DNA of 64,000 nt from Chionoecetes opilio (lineage: Eukaryota; Arthropoda; Malacostraca; Decapoda; Majidae): NCBI GenBank assembly GCA_016584305.1, contig JACEEZ010025354.1, positions 388,501 through 452,500 on the forward strand. Direction: 5' to 3'. Positions 47,488-64,000 of the stretch are shown one piece after another. The position numbers and the translations under genes were made by a program. The first letter of the stretch is position 1. Each line of letters opens with the position of its first letter. The notes below the pieces were generated by a model, which worked only from the letters and a program-made list of their open reading frames with translations, had not been told where the DNA came from and ran no database searches.

Positions 47488-49605
47488 GGTGAAGAAGAAT
47501 ACTGTATAGGTGAAGAAAAATACTGTATAGGGGAAGAAGAATACTGTATAGGGGAAGAAAAATACTGTATAGGGGAAGAAGAATACTGTATATGTGAAAG
47601 AAAAATCATGTGTAGGGAAAAGAATACGTATAGGTGAAGAATACTGTATAGGTGAGAAAATACTGTATAGGGAAGAAGAATACTGTATAGGGGAAGAAAA
47701 TACTGTATAGGGGAGAAACTGTATAGGGGAAGAAATACTGTATAGGGAAGAAGAATACTGTATAGGGGAAGAAGAATACTGTATAGGGAAGAAGAATACT
47801 GTATAGGGGAAGAAGAATACTGTATAGGTGAAGAAGAATACTGTATAGGGAAGAAGAATACTGTATAGGGAGAAGAATACTGTATAGGGAAGAAGAATAC
47901 TGTATAGGTGAAGAAGAATACTGTATAGGGGAAGAAGAATACTGTATAGGGGAAGAAGAATACTGTATAGGGGAAGAAGAATACTGTATAGGGGAAGAAG
48001 AATACTGTATAGGGGAAGAAGAATACTGTATAGGGGAAGAAGAATACTGTATAGGGAAGAAGAATACTGTATAGGGGAAGAAGAATACTGTATAGGGAAG
48101 AAGAATACTGTATAGGTGAAGAAGAATACTGTATAGGGGAAGAAGAATACTGTATAGGTGAAGAAGAATACTGTATAGGGGAAGAAGAATACTGTATAGG
48201 TGAAGAAGAATACTGTATAGGGGAAGAAGAATACTGTATAGGTGAAGAAGAATACTGTATAGGTGAAGAAGAATACTGTATAGGTGAAGAAGAATACTGT
48301 ATAGGTGAAGAAGAATACTGTATAGGTGAAGAAGAATACTGTATAGGTGAAGAAGAATACTGTATAGGGGAAGAAGAATACTGTATAGGGAAGAAGAATA
48401 CTGTATAGGGAAGAAGAATACTGTATAGGGAAGAAGAATACTGTATAGGGGAAGAAGAATACTAAGTAATAGGTGGAAGAAGAATACTGTATAGGGAAGA
48501 AGAATACTGTATAGGGAGAAGAATACTGTATAGGGGAAGAAGAATACTGTATAGGGGAAGAAGAATACTGTATAGGGGAAGAAGAATACTGTATAGGTGA
48601 AGAAGAATACTGCATAGGGGAAGAAGAATACTGTATAGGTGAAGAAGAATACTGTATAGGTGAAGAAGAATACTGTATAGGTGAAGAAGAATACTGTATA
48701 GGGAAGAAGAATACTGTATAGGGAAGAAGAATACTGTATAGGGAAGAAGAATACTGTATAGGGAAGAAGAATACTGTATAGGGAAAAAAAGAATACTGTA
48801 TAGGGGAAGAAGAATACTGTATAGGTGAAGAAGAATACTGCATAGGTGAAGAAGAATACTGTATAGGTGAAGAAGAATACTGTATAGGTGAAGAAGAATA
48901 CTGTATAGGGGAAGAAGAATACTGTATAGGGGAAGAAGAATACTGTATAGGGGAAGAAGAATACTGTATAGGTGAAGAAGAATACTGCATAGGTGAAGAA
49001 GAATACTGTATAGGTGAAGAAGAATACTGTATAGGGAAGAAGAATACTGAAAGTAGAAGAAACTGTAAGGAAGAATACTGTATAGGGGAAGAAGAATACT
49101 GTATAGGGAGAAGAAAGAATACTGTATAGGGAAGTATGATAGAAAAATACTGTATAGGGAAGAAGAATACTGTATAGGGGAAGAAGAATACTGTATAGGT
49201 GAAGAAAAATACTGTATAGGGGAAGAAGAATACTGTATAGGGGAAGAAGAATACTGTATAGGGGAAGAAGAATACTGTATAGGGGAAGAAGAATACTGTA
49301 TAGGGGAAGAAGAATACTGTATAGGGGAAGAAGAATACTGTATAGGTGAAGAAGAATACTGTATAGGGGAAGAAGAATACTGTATAGGGGAAGAAGAATA
49401 CTGTATAGGTGAAGAAGAATACTGTATAGGGGAAGAAGAATACTGTATAGGGGAAGAAGAATACTGTATAGGGGAAGAAGAATACTGTATAGGGGAAGAA
49501 GATACTGTATAGGGGAAGAAGAATACTGTATAGGGGAAGAAGAATACTGTATAGGGGAAGAAGAATACTGTATAGGGGAAGAAGAAAAAAGTGTATAGCG
49601 TATAG
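47456..49605. repeat. 2.1-kb minisatellite, 21-bp unit
   Basis: Unit AATACTGTATAGG with a following GGAAGAAG purine block, 21 bp, with 20-bp variants that lose one G and G/T variation just after TATAGG. Roughly 100 copies. Frames of 512 aa and 423 aa on the minus strand (repeating PIQYSSS, YSILLPL or TVFFFPY) exist only because 21 is divisible by three; 20-bp units shift the frame. Confidence 0.97.
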
Positions 49606-50096
49606 TAAAAAAAAAAAAATAAGTTCAAGAAAAAAATAATGTGTTGATGTGTGTTTTGAGGGATGAAGGAATGGAGGTTGATAACAACTTTCACAAAGCA
49701 GACATCGGAGATACTCAATGAAAGAAGCACCAATAAAACAGCGATATTAGAGAAACCACCACTGAACCACTGCCTAAATCAGTATCGTCGCATTAGCTGT
49801 TCATCATATATTAAAAAAATGTCTCCTTGATCTCCACAAAGACAGGAACCAAAAAAGTATGATAGACAGAGGAATAAATGCAACAAAAATAAATGAAGAA
49901 TACTTTGACTGCCAAAAACAAGCAGACATTGGCTCAAGCCCGGCAACCATATATGAGTTAAAACAGAATGCATCTATCGTCTATCTATATATCTATCTAT
50001 CATGTCTATCTATCATCTATCGTAACCATCTATGAATTGCAGATGACATCGACATATCATCTGGTACAGACTTTACGAGACGCCTTCACTGCCTTG
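49606..50096. other. No gene seen
   Basis: Unique sequence with a short TCTA run near 49980-50015. Confidence 0.4.
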
Positions 50097-50275
50097 GCCG
50101 TAATAGATAGTCTAGATAGTAGATACAATATAGTAGATAGTAGATAGATAATGGCAGTAGATAGTATATAGATAGATGGTAGTAGATAGTATATATATAG
50201 ATGATAGTAGATAGTAGATTTATAGTAGATAGATAGGTGATAGTAGATAGTAGATAGATAAAATACGATAGATCT
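50097..50275. repeat. (TAGA)n-type degenerate repeat
   Basis: Mixed TAGATAGTAGATAGA units. Confidence 0.9.
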
Positions 50276-53570
<3,295 letters not shown>

Positions 53571-53694
53571 GTTTGATAATTCGTTATGCAGGGCTTACGT
53601 GCGTTCCTTGCAAACAGTAAGGCTGTCCGACACAATGTGTGCGCGACACGTCATAAAGTGTGACATAAAATTATTGTTTTATATTAGTCAGTGA

Positions 53695-53985
53695 GGGAGA
53701 GAGGCAGCGCGTGTCGCCTGTCTGGACGGCCGCCACCCAGGCCTTCCTGGCCCGGCTGGGTGCCGCCGCCTGGCCGAGGCACTGCCGCTGCCATGTCAAT
53801 ACCTGCCTCCTTCATAAGATGGCGGACATTCAATACTGCATCACAAAATAATGCCTAACGCGCCTTTGTTACATAAAGAAGGTTGCAACAGCTGAACAAG
53901 GCACACACGACTATGTTTTTTGTACCAACACGACAAGGTGGACACGATGACTCGTTATGGTCATGGCACTTCTTTCTGAATTTTC
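53695..53985 (+). repeat. CpG-rich cassette 14 (subfamily B)
   Basis: GGTGCCGCCGCCTGGCCGAG, GCACTGCCGCTGCCATGTCA and TTCATAAGATGGCGGACATT, with ATGGCGG at 53819-53825. The tail (ACTGCATCACAAAATAATGC, ACACGACAAGGTGGACAC, ATGACTCGTTATGGTCATGG, TTCTGAAT) is shared with cassette 12. The leading TGTCTGGACGGCCGCC is shared with cassette 15. Confidence 0.8.
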
Positions 53986-54616
53986 AGAAAAATCCATGGA
54001 ATATTATGTTTATGATATAGCTACTCATTCTTAAACTCAAAGTTTCATGGTATATCTGGGGCACGTTCAGTATTGTGTTTTAATGCATCATACACCTGTA
54101 TTGCGACAAAGGTATCTACACTGTCGTACACTTACTGCCAACGGAAATATCATGCCAGGTTAATCAGGGTACACATGTCACCACTGCATACCCGATGATA
54201 CATTATGAGGACAACACTCATCGTACACACATGATTTCCAAGTATCCAAGTGTGAGGCGCCTCATTGTACGTTTTTTAAGAACTCTTATAAGATTTGAGT
54301 TCCAGCCTCCAGAGTGCCATGTCTCCTGGTCTAAAAAGTAGCAAATTATAGGCGGCAAGGCCTCGCCTGGAACTACAGCAAGAATTATTCACTGATCTCT
54401 CTCTCCTTCATTCAATCAATACCTGGACCACCGTTTCTCCATCTTCCTTCTAATGTGAGAATCAGCATAACTTAGAGGGAAATTTTCACAGTCACATCGA
54501 AGATAAATTCTCATAGTTTCTTTTACTGGGGTGTTAATTGAGTGTGTTAATTTAACATTGATTTTTTTCTTCCACTATTTTTCTATCTAGTCAATCGGCA
54601 GTCTTCTATTTTTCAG

Positions 54617-54619
<3 letters not shown>
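53986..54619. other. No gene seen; possible decayed B-unit flank
   Basis: TTTCATGGTATA (54045 on) resembles TTTCATGTTATA after cassette 13, and GGCGGCAAGGCCTCGCC near 54352-54368 recalls the 45-kb block. Weak. Confidence 0.4.
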
Positions 54620-54669
<50 letters not shown>

Positions 54670-54718
54670 TATTATATATATATATATTATATATTATATA
54701 TATATGTGTGTATATATA
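54620..54718. repeat. (TA)n microsatellite
   Basis: TA with several TATTATA breaks. Confidence 0.9.
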
Positions 54719-58284
<3,566 letters not shown>

Positions 58285-58490
58285 CACGTAAGCACGCTCG
58301 GCTTACAACCGAGAAGTCCCGGGTTCGATCCCCGGGCGGAGCGAAAGGTAGATGGGTGGTCTTTCTTAAATCCCTAGCCCCTGTCCACCCAGCAGTGAAT
58401 GGGTACCGGGTGCCAGCCGGGGGTTTGTAACCCCCCCCCCGGGGTGGTGGCTTCGGCCAACACTAATATGCAGCAGCGGTAGATCACTAT
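58285..58490 (+). mobile_element. tRNA-derived SINE (plus strand), head truncated
   Basis: Same family as 52155-52460: AAGCACGCTCGG, loop CTTACAA, CCGAGAAGTCCCGGGTTCGA, GGTTCGATCCCC (B box), then CCCCTGTCCACCCAGCAGTG, AATGGGTACCGGGTGCCAGC and GCTTCGGCCAACACTAA. The A-box half of the head is replaced by the (GT)n/(CA)n tract. A C11 run sits near 58430-58440. Confidence 0.85.
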
Positions 58491-58555
58491 GGCTCTGAGG
58501 CATTATCCTCTAAACAAAACAAACAAGAGAAACAAGAAACAAAACAAGAAAACAA

Positions 58556-58724
<169 letters not shown>

Positions 58725-59215
58725 TTAATGTGTATCCAGCGATGTCTCTACCTATGTTAATTATCCATTTTGACTATTACCTATTTACATATTACTAGGT
58801 TACTTACACCACAGTTACCCTCACTGATACACCCACACAGATTGTATCAGGCGAGGTCTTGTCAATTTATCCTTATATTTCTACAGTCCATTACATTCTT
58901 TTACTGACACAGTACTATTACTAGTAGGTACATAAATTGTTATACTATGCACATAGCAGCAGCTCTACAGTCAGTCGAGCCTTCGTCACTACTTGACTCA
59001 TTCAGGGTTTTTAACGATTACTTGACAATTTACGATTACGATTTCATTACTTGAAATGTTATGTTCTCAATTTTTCCCTGTATTTTCACAGCTACTTTCG
59101 CTGACAGTTGAGTTTGCTAGCTACCATCTCCAGTACACGTACACTTGAAACACTTAACACTTGAAATTATTGCCAGTGATATTTGCACATTATGGATTTA
59201 CCCACACTAGTACTG

Positions 59216-59219
<4 letters not shown>
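58725..59219. other. No gene seen
   Basis: Unique AT-rich sequence. Confidence 0.4.

Positions 59220-59296
<77 letters not shown>
59220..59296. repeat. (TA)n microsatellite
   Basis: About 77 bp of pure TA. Confidence 0.95.
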
Positions 59297-59300
<4 letters not shown>

Positions 59301-60154
59301 GCGTGTTATTTATAATTTAGAAAATTATATATAATTTTCTCGGCCATGTCTTTTTCTTTGATGTTGAACAACATGTTATCCATTATTTTTCATATTTTTC
59401 TGTGTATTTAGCTCAGAGTTTACTCACTTTTAACGATAGGAATTATGCTTTGGGAAGTTTATAGTTTATATTTTATATATATATATATATATTTAGCCTT
59501 TAGTTAGGTGTACCATTTGTTATTCCCTAGCTAATTCTTATGTGCCTAATTTGAGGACAAATTATATAGCGGCCCGAGCAATGTCAGTCAGTTATCACTC
59601 CTAGCATATATATTAACTTGCATAACTATTAATAGTGAATTAGGTCACCTAATTATCAAACAAGGGTCACACGTATTATAGCTTCCATACAGGATATGTG
59701 CATGTAATTAACATCAAATGAACCAGTGTATTTTTAGAAACATTATAAACATATAATTATATATCTATGTAATGTATATATAATTATACGTTTATCTTTC
59801 CTCCTCTGTTTCACCGTGAGACCCATGAACACCTTGCATTCTCAAAGTATGTCACAGGACAAATGCCTAGTTGTCAGCATAAAGTATAGGATCAACAAGA
59901 AGTGATAAGAAGCCAGAATCACGAGGAGGAGGGGGAGAAAGCCTCGGAACACACTCGCTACAACAACTCATCCCTGGCACCCCCTGGCTGTGTTCAAGAC
60001 AGAACAAGGCGCATCTTCACGCTACCAAGACGCTCCTCAGAAGCGTTCATCAAACACTCCCTGGCTTGGTATCACTACATAATTGGTTGTAAATATTCTA
60101 TGTTCATTATTGGACTCTAAATAAATGTGTACAAGTTGGACGTACATATTTAAC
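59297..60154. other. No gene seen
   Basis: AT-rich. The 72-codon frame at 59902-60120 is not recognisable. Confidence 0.4.
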
Positions 60155-62146
60155 TCACCCAACTAAGTCTCTACAATATACCGACTTATACGCAGTCCAG
60201 GTATACAGTGGTCTATGAATAGTGTATAGTGTATAGTGTATAGTGTATAGTGTTGTTCTAAATGGAGGACATACTAAATTAATTTGATTTCTTCTGGTAT
60301 TATGAGCATGATCTTGTAGTTGGAAAATGTTATCATTCTTTTTTATAGAATTAAATATAGTTATCAACATGAAGTATTTATGGATAAAAGGGACTTTCAA
60401 TAAATTTAAAGATGAATATATCTCCTTAGTTGCATCAAATTTTTTCTTGAAGGTTAGAACGCGTAGAATTGCCCTCTGAGCCTTGAACACGCTGTCTAAG
60501 AATGATGGCCAAGTGCAACCCCATATTGATATGCAATACAGCATTTTTGAATAACAAAGTGTATAATATATGATTAACATTGCTTCAGTTGTGAGTTTGT
60601 AACGAATGCGATACAAGACACCACAAATCTTGGATATGCTAATACAAACATGAGAAATGTGTTGCTTCCAGTTGAAATACTCATCTATTATGACACCTAA
60701 AAATTTTGTCAACTGTACACGGTTAACAATTTCCCTACCTATACCTACAAGGTCCAATTCATGCACTAAAGACCTATTCTGGAATAACATAAGATGAATT
60801 TTATTGATATTGAGTCTTAACTTGTTGGCTTTAATCCAGTTGTTTACATTAGTTAATTCATGAGTTAGTTTATTGTGAAGGGATAAAAGACTTTTGTCTG
60901 TGACTATGAAGCTTGTGTCATGTGCGAATAAGGTAAAAGTAGCACTATTACTTGCATTAGTTATGTCATTTACATATATCAGAAACAAGATGGGGCCTAA
61001 AATCGAACCTTGTGGAACACCTTGCTTGATGGACTTGCACTCAGAATACTCGCCATTACAGAGAACAGATTGCTTGCGATCAGATAAGTAGCTCACTAAT
61101 AGGTTATAAGCAGGTCCCCTCACACCAATATTCATTAGTTTAGCATGTAATATGTGATGGTCTAATGAGTCAAATGCCTTTGATATATCTAAGAAAACAC
61201 TTGCGACATAACATTTCTTATCTAGATTAGTAGACACAGTGGAGACAAAATGTAGAACAGCAGATTCTGTGGACCTATTTTTCCTAAAACCATATTGACA
61301 GTCAGATAATAAATAATTATTTTCTAAAAAATTACAGAGCCGGTAAGCAATTGCTTTTTCAAAGATTTTACTAATTGATGGTAGAATGCAGATTAATCTG
61401 TAATTATTTATTTCATCTTTACCACCAGACTTGTGAATAGGAATTGCTTTAGCTATTTTCAACTTATCAGGGAAAATACCATGACTAAAACATACATTGA
61501 TTATGTGTGCAAGAGGAAGTGTTATATATTCAGAAGTTTGTTTTAGTACGGCTGCAGGAATATCATCATAGCCAGTTGCATTTGATTTTAAAGAATTGAT
61601 GTAGGCTTTGATTTCAGACTGATTACAGGGGAATAGGTACATAGAAAAATTTGAAGAGTTATGAAGATAATCCCTATAACTTATATCGACACTGTGAGAA
61701 TAATCGTTGGCAATATTAAGAAAATGATCATTAAATGCATTAGCAGTATCAGGGGAAGAAATAAGATCTAGGTTAATAAGCATGTTATTTGACTTATTTT
61801 TCCGTCCCAGTAGCTGATTTACTGTTTTCCAGGTGCTTTTAGCATTACCCTGGTTCTCTTGAAGTTGGCTTTTGTAATATTCGTCTTTAGCAGTACGTAA
61901 TAGGGAGGTTAACTTATTTCTATACAGTTTGTACTTATCCTTAAATGTCAATGGCCATTTATTAGCAAGTCGTGCAAGTCGATGCTTTTCTTTAATGCAT
62001 CCAAACAAACCTGGTGTTAAATATGGGCTTCTCTCTGATCTTCTTGTGGTTCTACGACACTTAAAAGGAAAATGATGTTGAAATAATTCATTAAACTTTT
62101 CAAAAAACATATCATATGCATTATTAGGGCAACTATAAAAAAACAA
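60155..62146 (-). pseudogene. Non-LTR retrotransposon ORF2 relic (reverse transcriptase)
   Basis: A 663-codon frame holding most of a Jockey/CR1-type reverse transcriptase, which copies element RNA into DNA at a nicked target. Visible: NNYRLICILPSISKIFEK (about 247-264), QYGFRKNRSTESAV (283-296), FLDISKAFDSLDH with the first catalytic Asp at 320, QGVPQGSILGP (375-385), LFAHDTSFIV (406-415), and LTKFLGVIID (479-488). The usual second catalytic box is ADD; here it is AHD (408-410), so one essential Asp is His. The last 30 residues are not RT: they translate a TATAGTG short repeat that has replaced the natural C-terminus. The initial Met is simply the first in frame. Confidence 0.9.
60220..60254. 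repeat. (TATAGTG)n short repeat
   Basis: Five or so 7-bp units at the broken 3' end of the RT element. Confidence 0.9.
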
Positions 62147-62404
62147 AATTTGAAGCTAATATATTATCCTAAGTGACCTGTGACATACCATCAACAAAGT
62201 TACTGATATTCTCGGGGCCAAATACCCTCTTGTTTACAGTCTTCCGGGGTTGTGCCGGGCCGCTGTGCTTAAGAAATCGGGAAATGACTGGAAAATGGTC
62301 AGAGATGTCAGTATGTATTATGAAATTTGTAGAATTTGACTCAGCCTGATTAGACCAAATGTGATCTATCAGGGAAACTGTGCCGTTTGCTACTCTGGTG
62401 CGCT

Positions 62405-62406
<2 letters not shown>
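62147..62406 (-). pseudogene. Endonuclease C-terminus of the same element
   Basis: Minus-strand frame ending at 62169 gives NGTVSLIDHIWSNQ, then HTDISDHFPVISRF, the last motifs of the apurinic-type endonuclease domain of non-LTR ORF2 (SDH box). A TAG stop (62169-62171) ends this frame, and a phase change in a T7 run near 62140-62146 separates it from the RT frame. The N-terminal part of the domain is missing; a (GT)n tract takes its place. Confidence 0.8.
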
Positions 62407-62466
<60 letters not shown>

Positions 62467-62506
62467 GTGTGTGTGTGTGGTGTGTGTGTGTGTGTGTGTG
62501 TGGTGT

Positions 62507-62549
<43 letters not shown>

Positions 62550-62658
62550 TGTGTGTGTGTTGTGTGTGTGTGTGTGTGGTGTGTGGTGTGTGTGTGGTGT
62601 GTGTGTGTGTGTGTGCGTGTGTGTGTGTTGTGTGTGTGTGTGTGTGTGTGTGTCGTGT

Positions 62659-62704
<46 letters not shown>
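62407..62704. repeat. (GT)n microsatellite, irregular
   Basis: About 300 bp of GT with many GGTG, TTGT and CGTG slips, more degenerate than the other GT tracts here. Confidence 0.97.
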
Positions 62705-62708
<4 letters not shown>

Positions 62709-63171
62709 CATCCACGGTCTTCACCACGTGCTGGACTCATGATCTCCACCTATTACCTTCCCGGAAAGTTCTTAAGTGCTCATAGAGAGGAGCATCACAA
62801 CGTCTTACATGACCACACCAACACCTGCGTGTGGTTCTCGAGATGGAGAAGCTAACGGTTCGCTTAAGCTGACTTTTTTATGTGAGTGTAGTGTTCTTGA
62901 ATATCACAGGAAAACAAAAAATAGCATAACATAACAAAATAGTAGGTTGTAGCATGTCATTCTTTGTACTGTGTGGCCTCTGTACTCTCTGACGATATAG
63001 AAAAGTAGAGCTGTCTTCTTTTCTTGTCTTACAGGGTTGAATCTTCTTCCTTGTTAAGAGTGAGGATGAAAATTATAATTATGATAATGGTGATAATGAT
63101 CATAATTATAATGATGATCATACGTAATGCTTAGGACTGAAAATAGTTATACAAGTAAACCATTCGGGTTA
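62705..63171. other. No gene seen
   Basis: Unique sequence with an ATAATTATAATGATGATCAT-type patch near 63070-63120. Confidence 0.4.
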
Positions 63172-63460
63172 TGAGACAGCGTGTGTCGTCGGGCTGGACG
63201 GCCGCTCCTCAGGCCTGGCCCGGCCGAGTGCCGCCGCCTGGCCGAGGCACTGCCGCTGCCATGTCACGACCCGCAGTTCCTGCAAAATGGCGGACCTTCA
63301 AATCACCCTCACACAATAAGGCCTAACGTGCCTGTGGTAAATGGGCGAGGCGGCTCCTCCCTGACAAGGGGCGTAGGACTATGTTCTGCGTACCATCAAC
63401 ACGGCATTATGTATGTACAGGGTAGCTCATTATAGTCATGATTCTTGGCCCTGAATCTCA
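63172..63460 (+). repeat. CpG-rich cassette 15 (subfamily B)
   Basis: GGGCTGGACGGCCGCTCCTC, GAGTGCCGCCGCCTGGCCGA, GGCACTGCCGCTGCCATGTC and GCAAAATGGCGGACC (63282-63296). A 6-bp AGTGCC/GGCACT pair is intact. The tail ACACAATAAGGCCTAACGTG, CTGTGGTAAATGGG, GCTCATTATAGTCATG and CCCTGAATCTC matches cassettes 12 and 14. Confidence 0.8.
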
Positions 63461-63740
63461 TCCTTTATGATACAGCTTCGGAGGATGTTGCTACTGTGTT
63501 ATAATGCATTAAGGAAGATCTGCAGTCGCTTCTTTTGACACTTGTATTCACAATAAAATCTTAACATCCTTTGAAAATCAACAAAGCCTATAAGTAAGCA
63601 TTAAACACTTAAATACACATTAAGAATCAGAGTTTTTAGAGCAACTCTTCCATGGTAAGAGGAAGGTGCATTGCTGATTGCCAAAAGGGAACTCCTCAGG
63701 TAACGAGACTCACGCCCTGATTCCTAAGAAGTCAGTATTG
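63461..63740. other. No gene seen
   Basis: Link between cassette 15 and the repeated block. TGTTATAATGCATTA near 63497 resembles sequence after cassettes 13 and 14. Confidence 0.4.
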
Positions 63741-64000
63741 TGGCTGCCCTGACCTCGGCGTGACGTGTGACATGCTGTCCTGTCATGTTTCTATCCATTC
63801 ACACTCTGGCCTATCGACAACAACAGCGGGTTGTCGGCAACACGGCCTCGCCAAGCCTTTCACACTATGATGACCAAAACAAGTGTGAAGTGTCATACAC
63901 AAAAACCTACACATCACGAGCTTCATGCATAGAGGAAAGCCGCGTCGTGTTGGCCGACGATGCCCATCACCACCTGAGTGTTGGGGACGCGAACCCGAGG
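63741..64000 (+). repeat. Second copy of the 45-kb block, cut by window end
   Basis: Matches 44974-45237 in order and orientation and runs off the window at CGAACCCGAGG. It lies about 0.5 kb after cassette 15, as the first copy lies about 0.7 kb after cassette 13 (which has a CR1-like insertion between). Confidence 0.85.

Noticed and set aside
47452..49733. Two very long minus-strand open frames (512 and 423 codons)
   Set aside because: They only translate the 21-bp minisatellite. A period divisible by three keeps frames open, and 20-bp units shift between PIQYSSS, YSILLPL and TVFFFPY readings. No domain or biased codon use.
60894..61091. 65-codon + strand frame inside the RT relic
   Set aside because: Antisense shadow of the retrotransposon frame.

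Overview
This window looks like intergenic, repeat-dominated DNA from an arthropod, most likely a decapod crustacean. The reasons are very long (GT)n, (CA)n, (TA)n and (CT)n tracts, several CR1/Jockey-type non-LTR fragments with 8-bp 3' tails of the TTCTTATG type, a tRNA-derived SINE, and short hAT, piggyBac and TA-target MITEs. I see no convincing host protein-coding gene and no functional RNA gene. The organism assignment is an inference; nothing in the window fixes the species.

The most notable structure is a set of 15 CpG-rich cassettes, all on the + strand, at about 0.1, 1.8, 5.2, 8.2, 11.2, 15.1, 17.5, 20.5, 26.6, 28.6, 33.5, 37.4, 44.3, 53.8 and 63.3 kb. A good copy holds a GAGTGCC...GGCACT inverted repeat, then GCCGCCATGTC, then about 25 bp later AAGATGGCGG. 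The last two form an inverted pair of YY1/Pho-like sites. Many copies continue for 150-250 bp of weaker homology, with a splice-donor-like CAGGTRA in the left-hand group. One orientation throughout, graded similarity to neighbours and shared flanks suggest an old tandem array of units, later split by transposons and microsatellites. Copies 1-10 form subfamily A and copies 12-15 subfamily B; copy 11 is intermediate.

Layout. 0-3.1 kb: cassettes 1 and 2. 3.12-12.05 kb: three recent head-to-tail copies of a unit of about 2.98 kb, each with one cassette. 12.2-12.7 kb: RT fragment. 13-25 kb: cassettes 6-8, a hAT MITE with perfect 8-bp TSD, a second RT fragment of the 12 kb family, and compound microsatellites. 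25-34 kb: cassettes 9-11, a CpG-rich zone, another RT 3' end and G-rich minisatellites. 36-45 kb: a 390-bp (GT)n tract, cassettes 12 and 13, two MITEs, an 885-bp element with 68-bp inverted ends, a hairpin-bearing element and a CR1-like 3' end. 46-50 kb: a large foldback whose right arm runs into a 2.1-kb, 21-bp minisatellite. 52-58.5 kb: two SINE copies each set between long (GT)n tracts, and cassette 14. 60-62.7 kb: the largest coding relic, a non-LTR retrotransposon with a changed catalytic motif. 63.2 kb to the end: cassette 15 and the start of a block also found at 45 kb.

No genes can be seen working together. If the window has a function, the best candidate is the cassette array, as repeated regulatory DNA, repeated first exons or a structured non-coding transcript. 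That is a hypothesis: the sequence supports the repetition, the shared orientation and the motifs, not the function.
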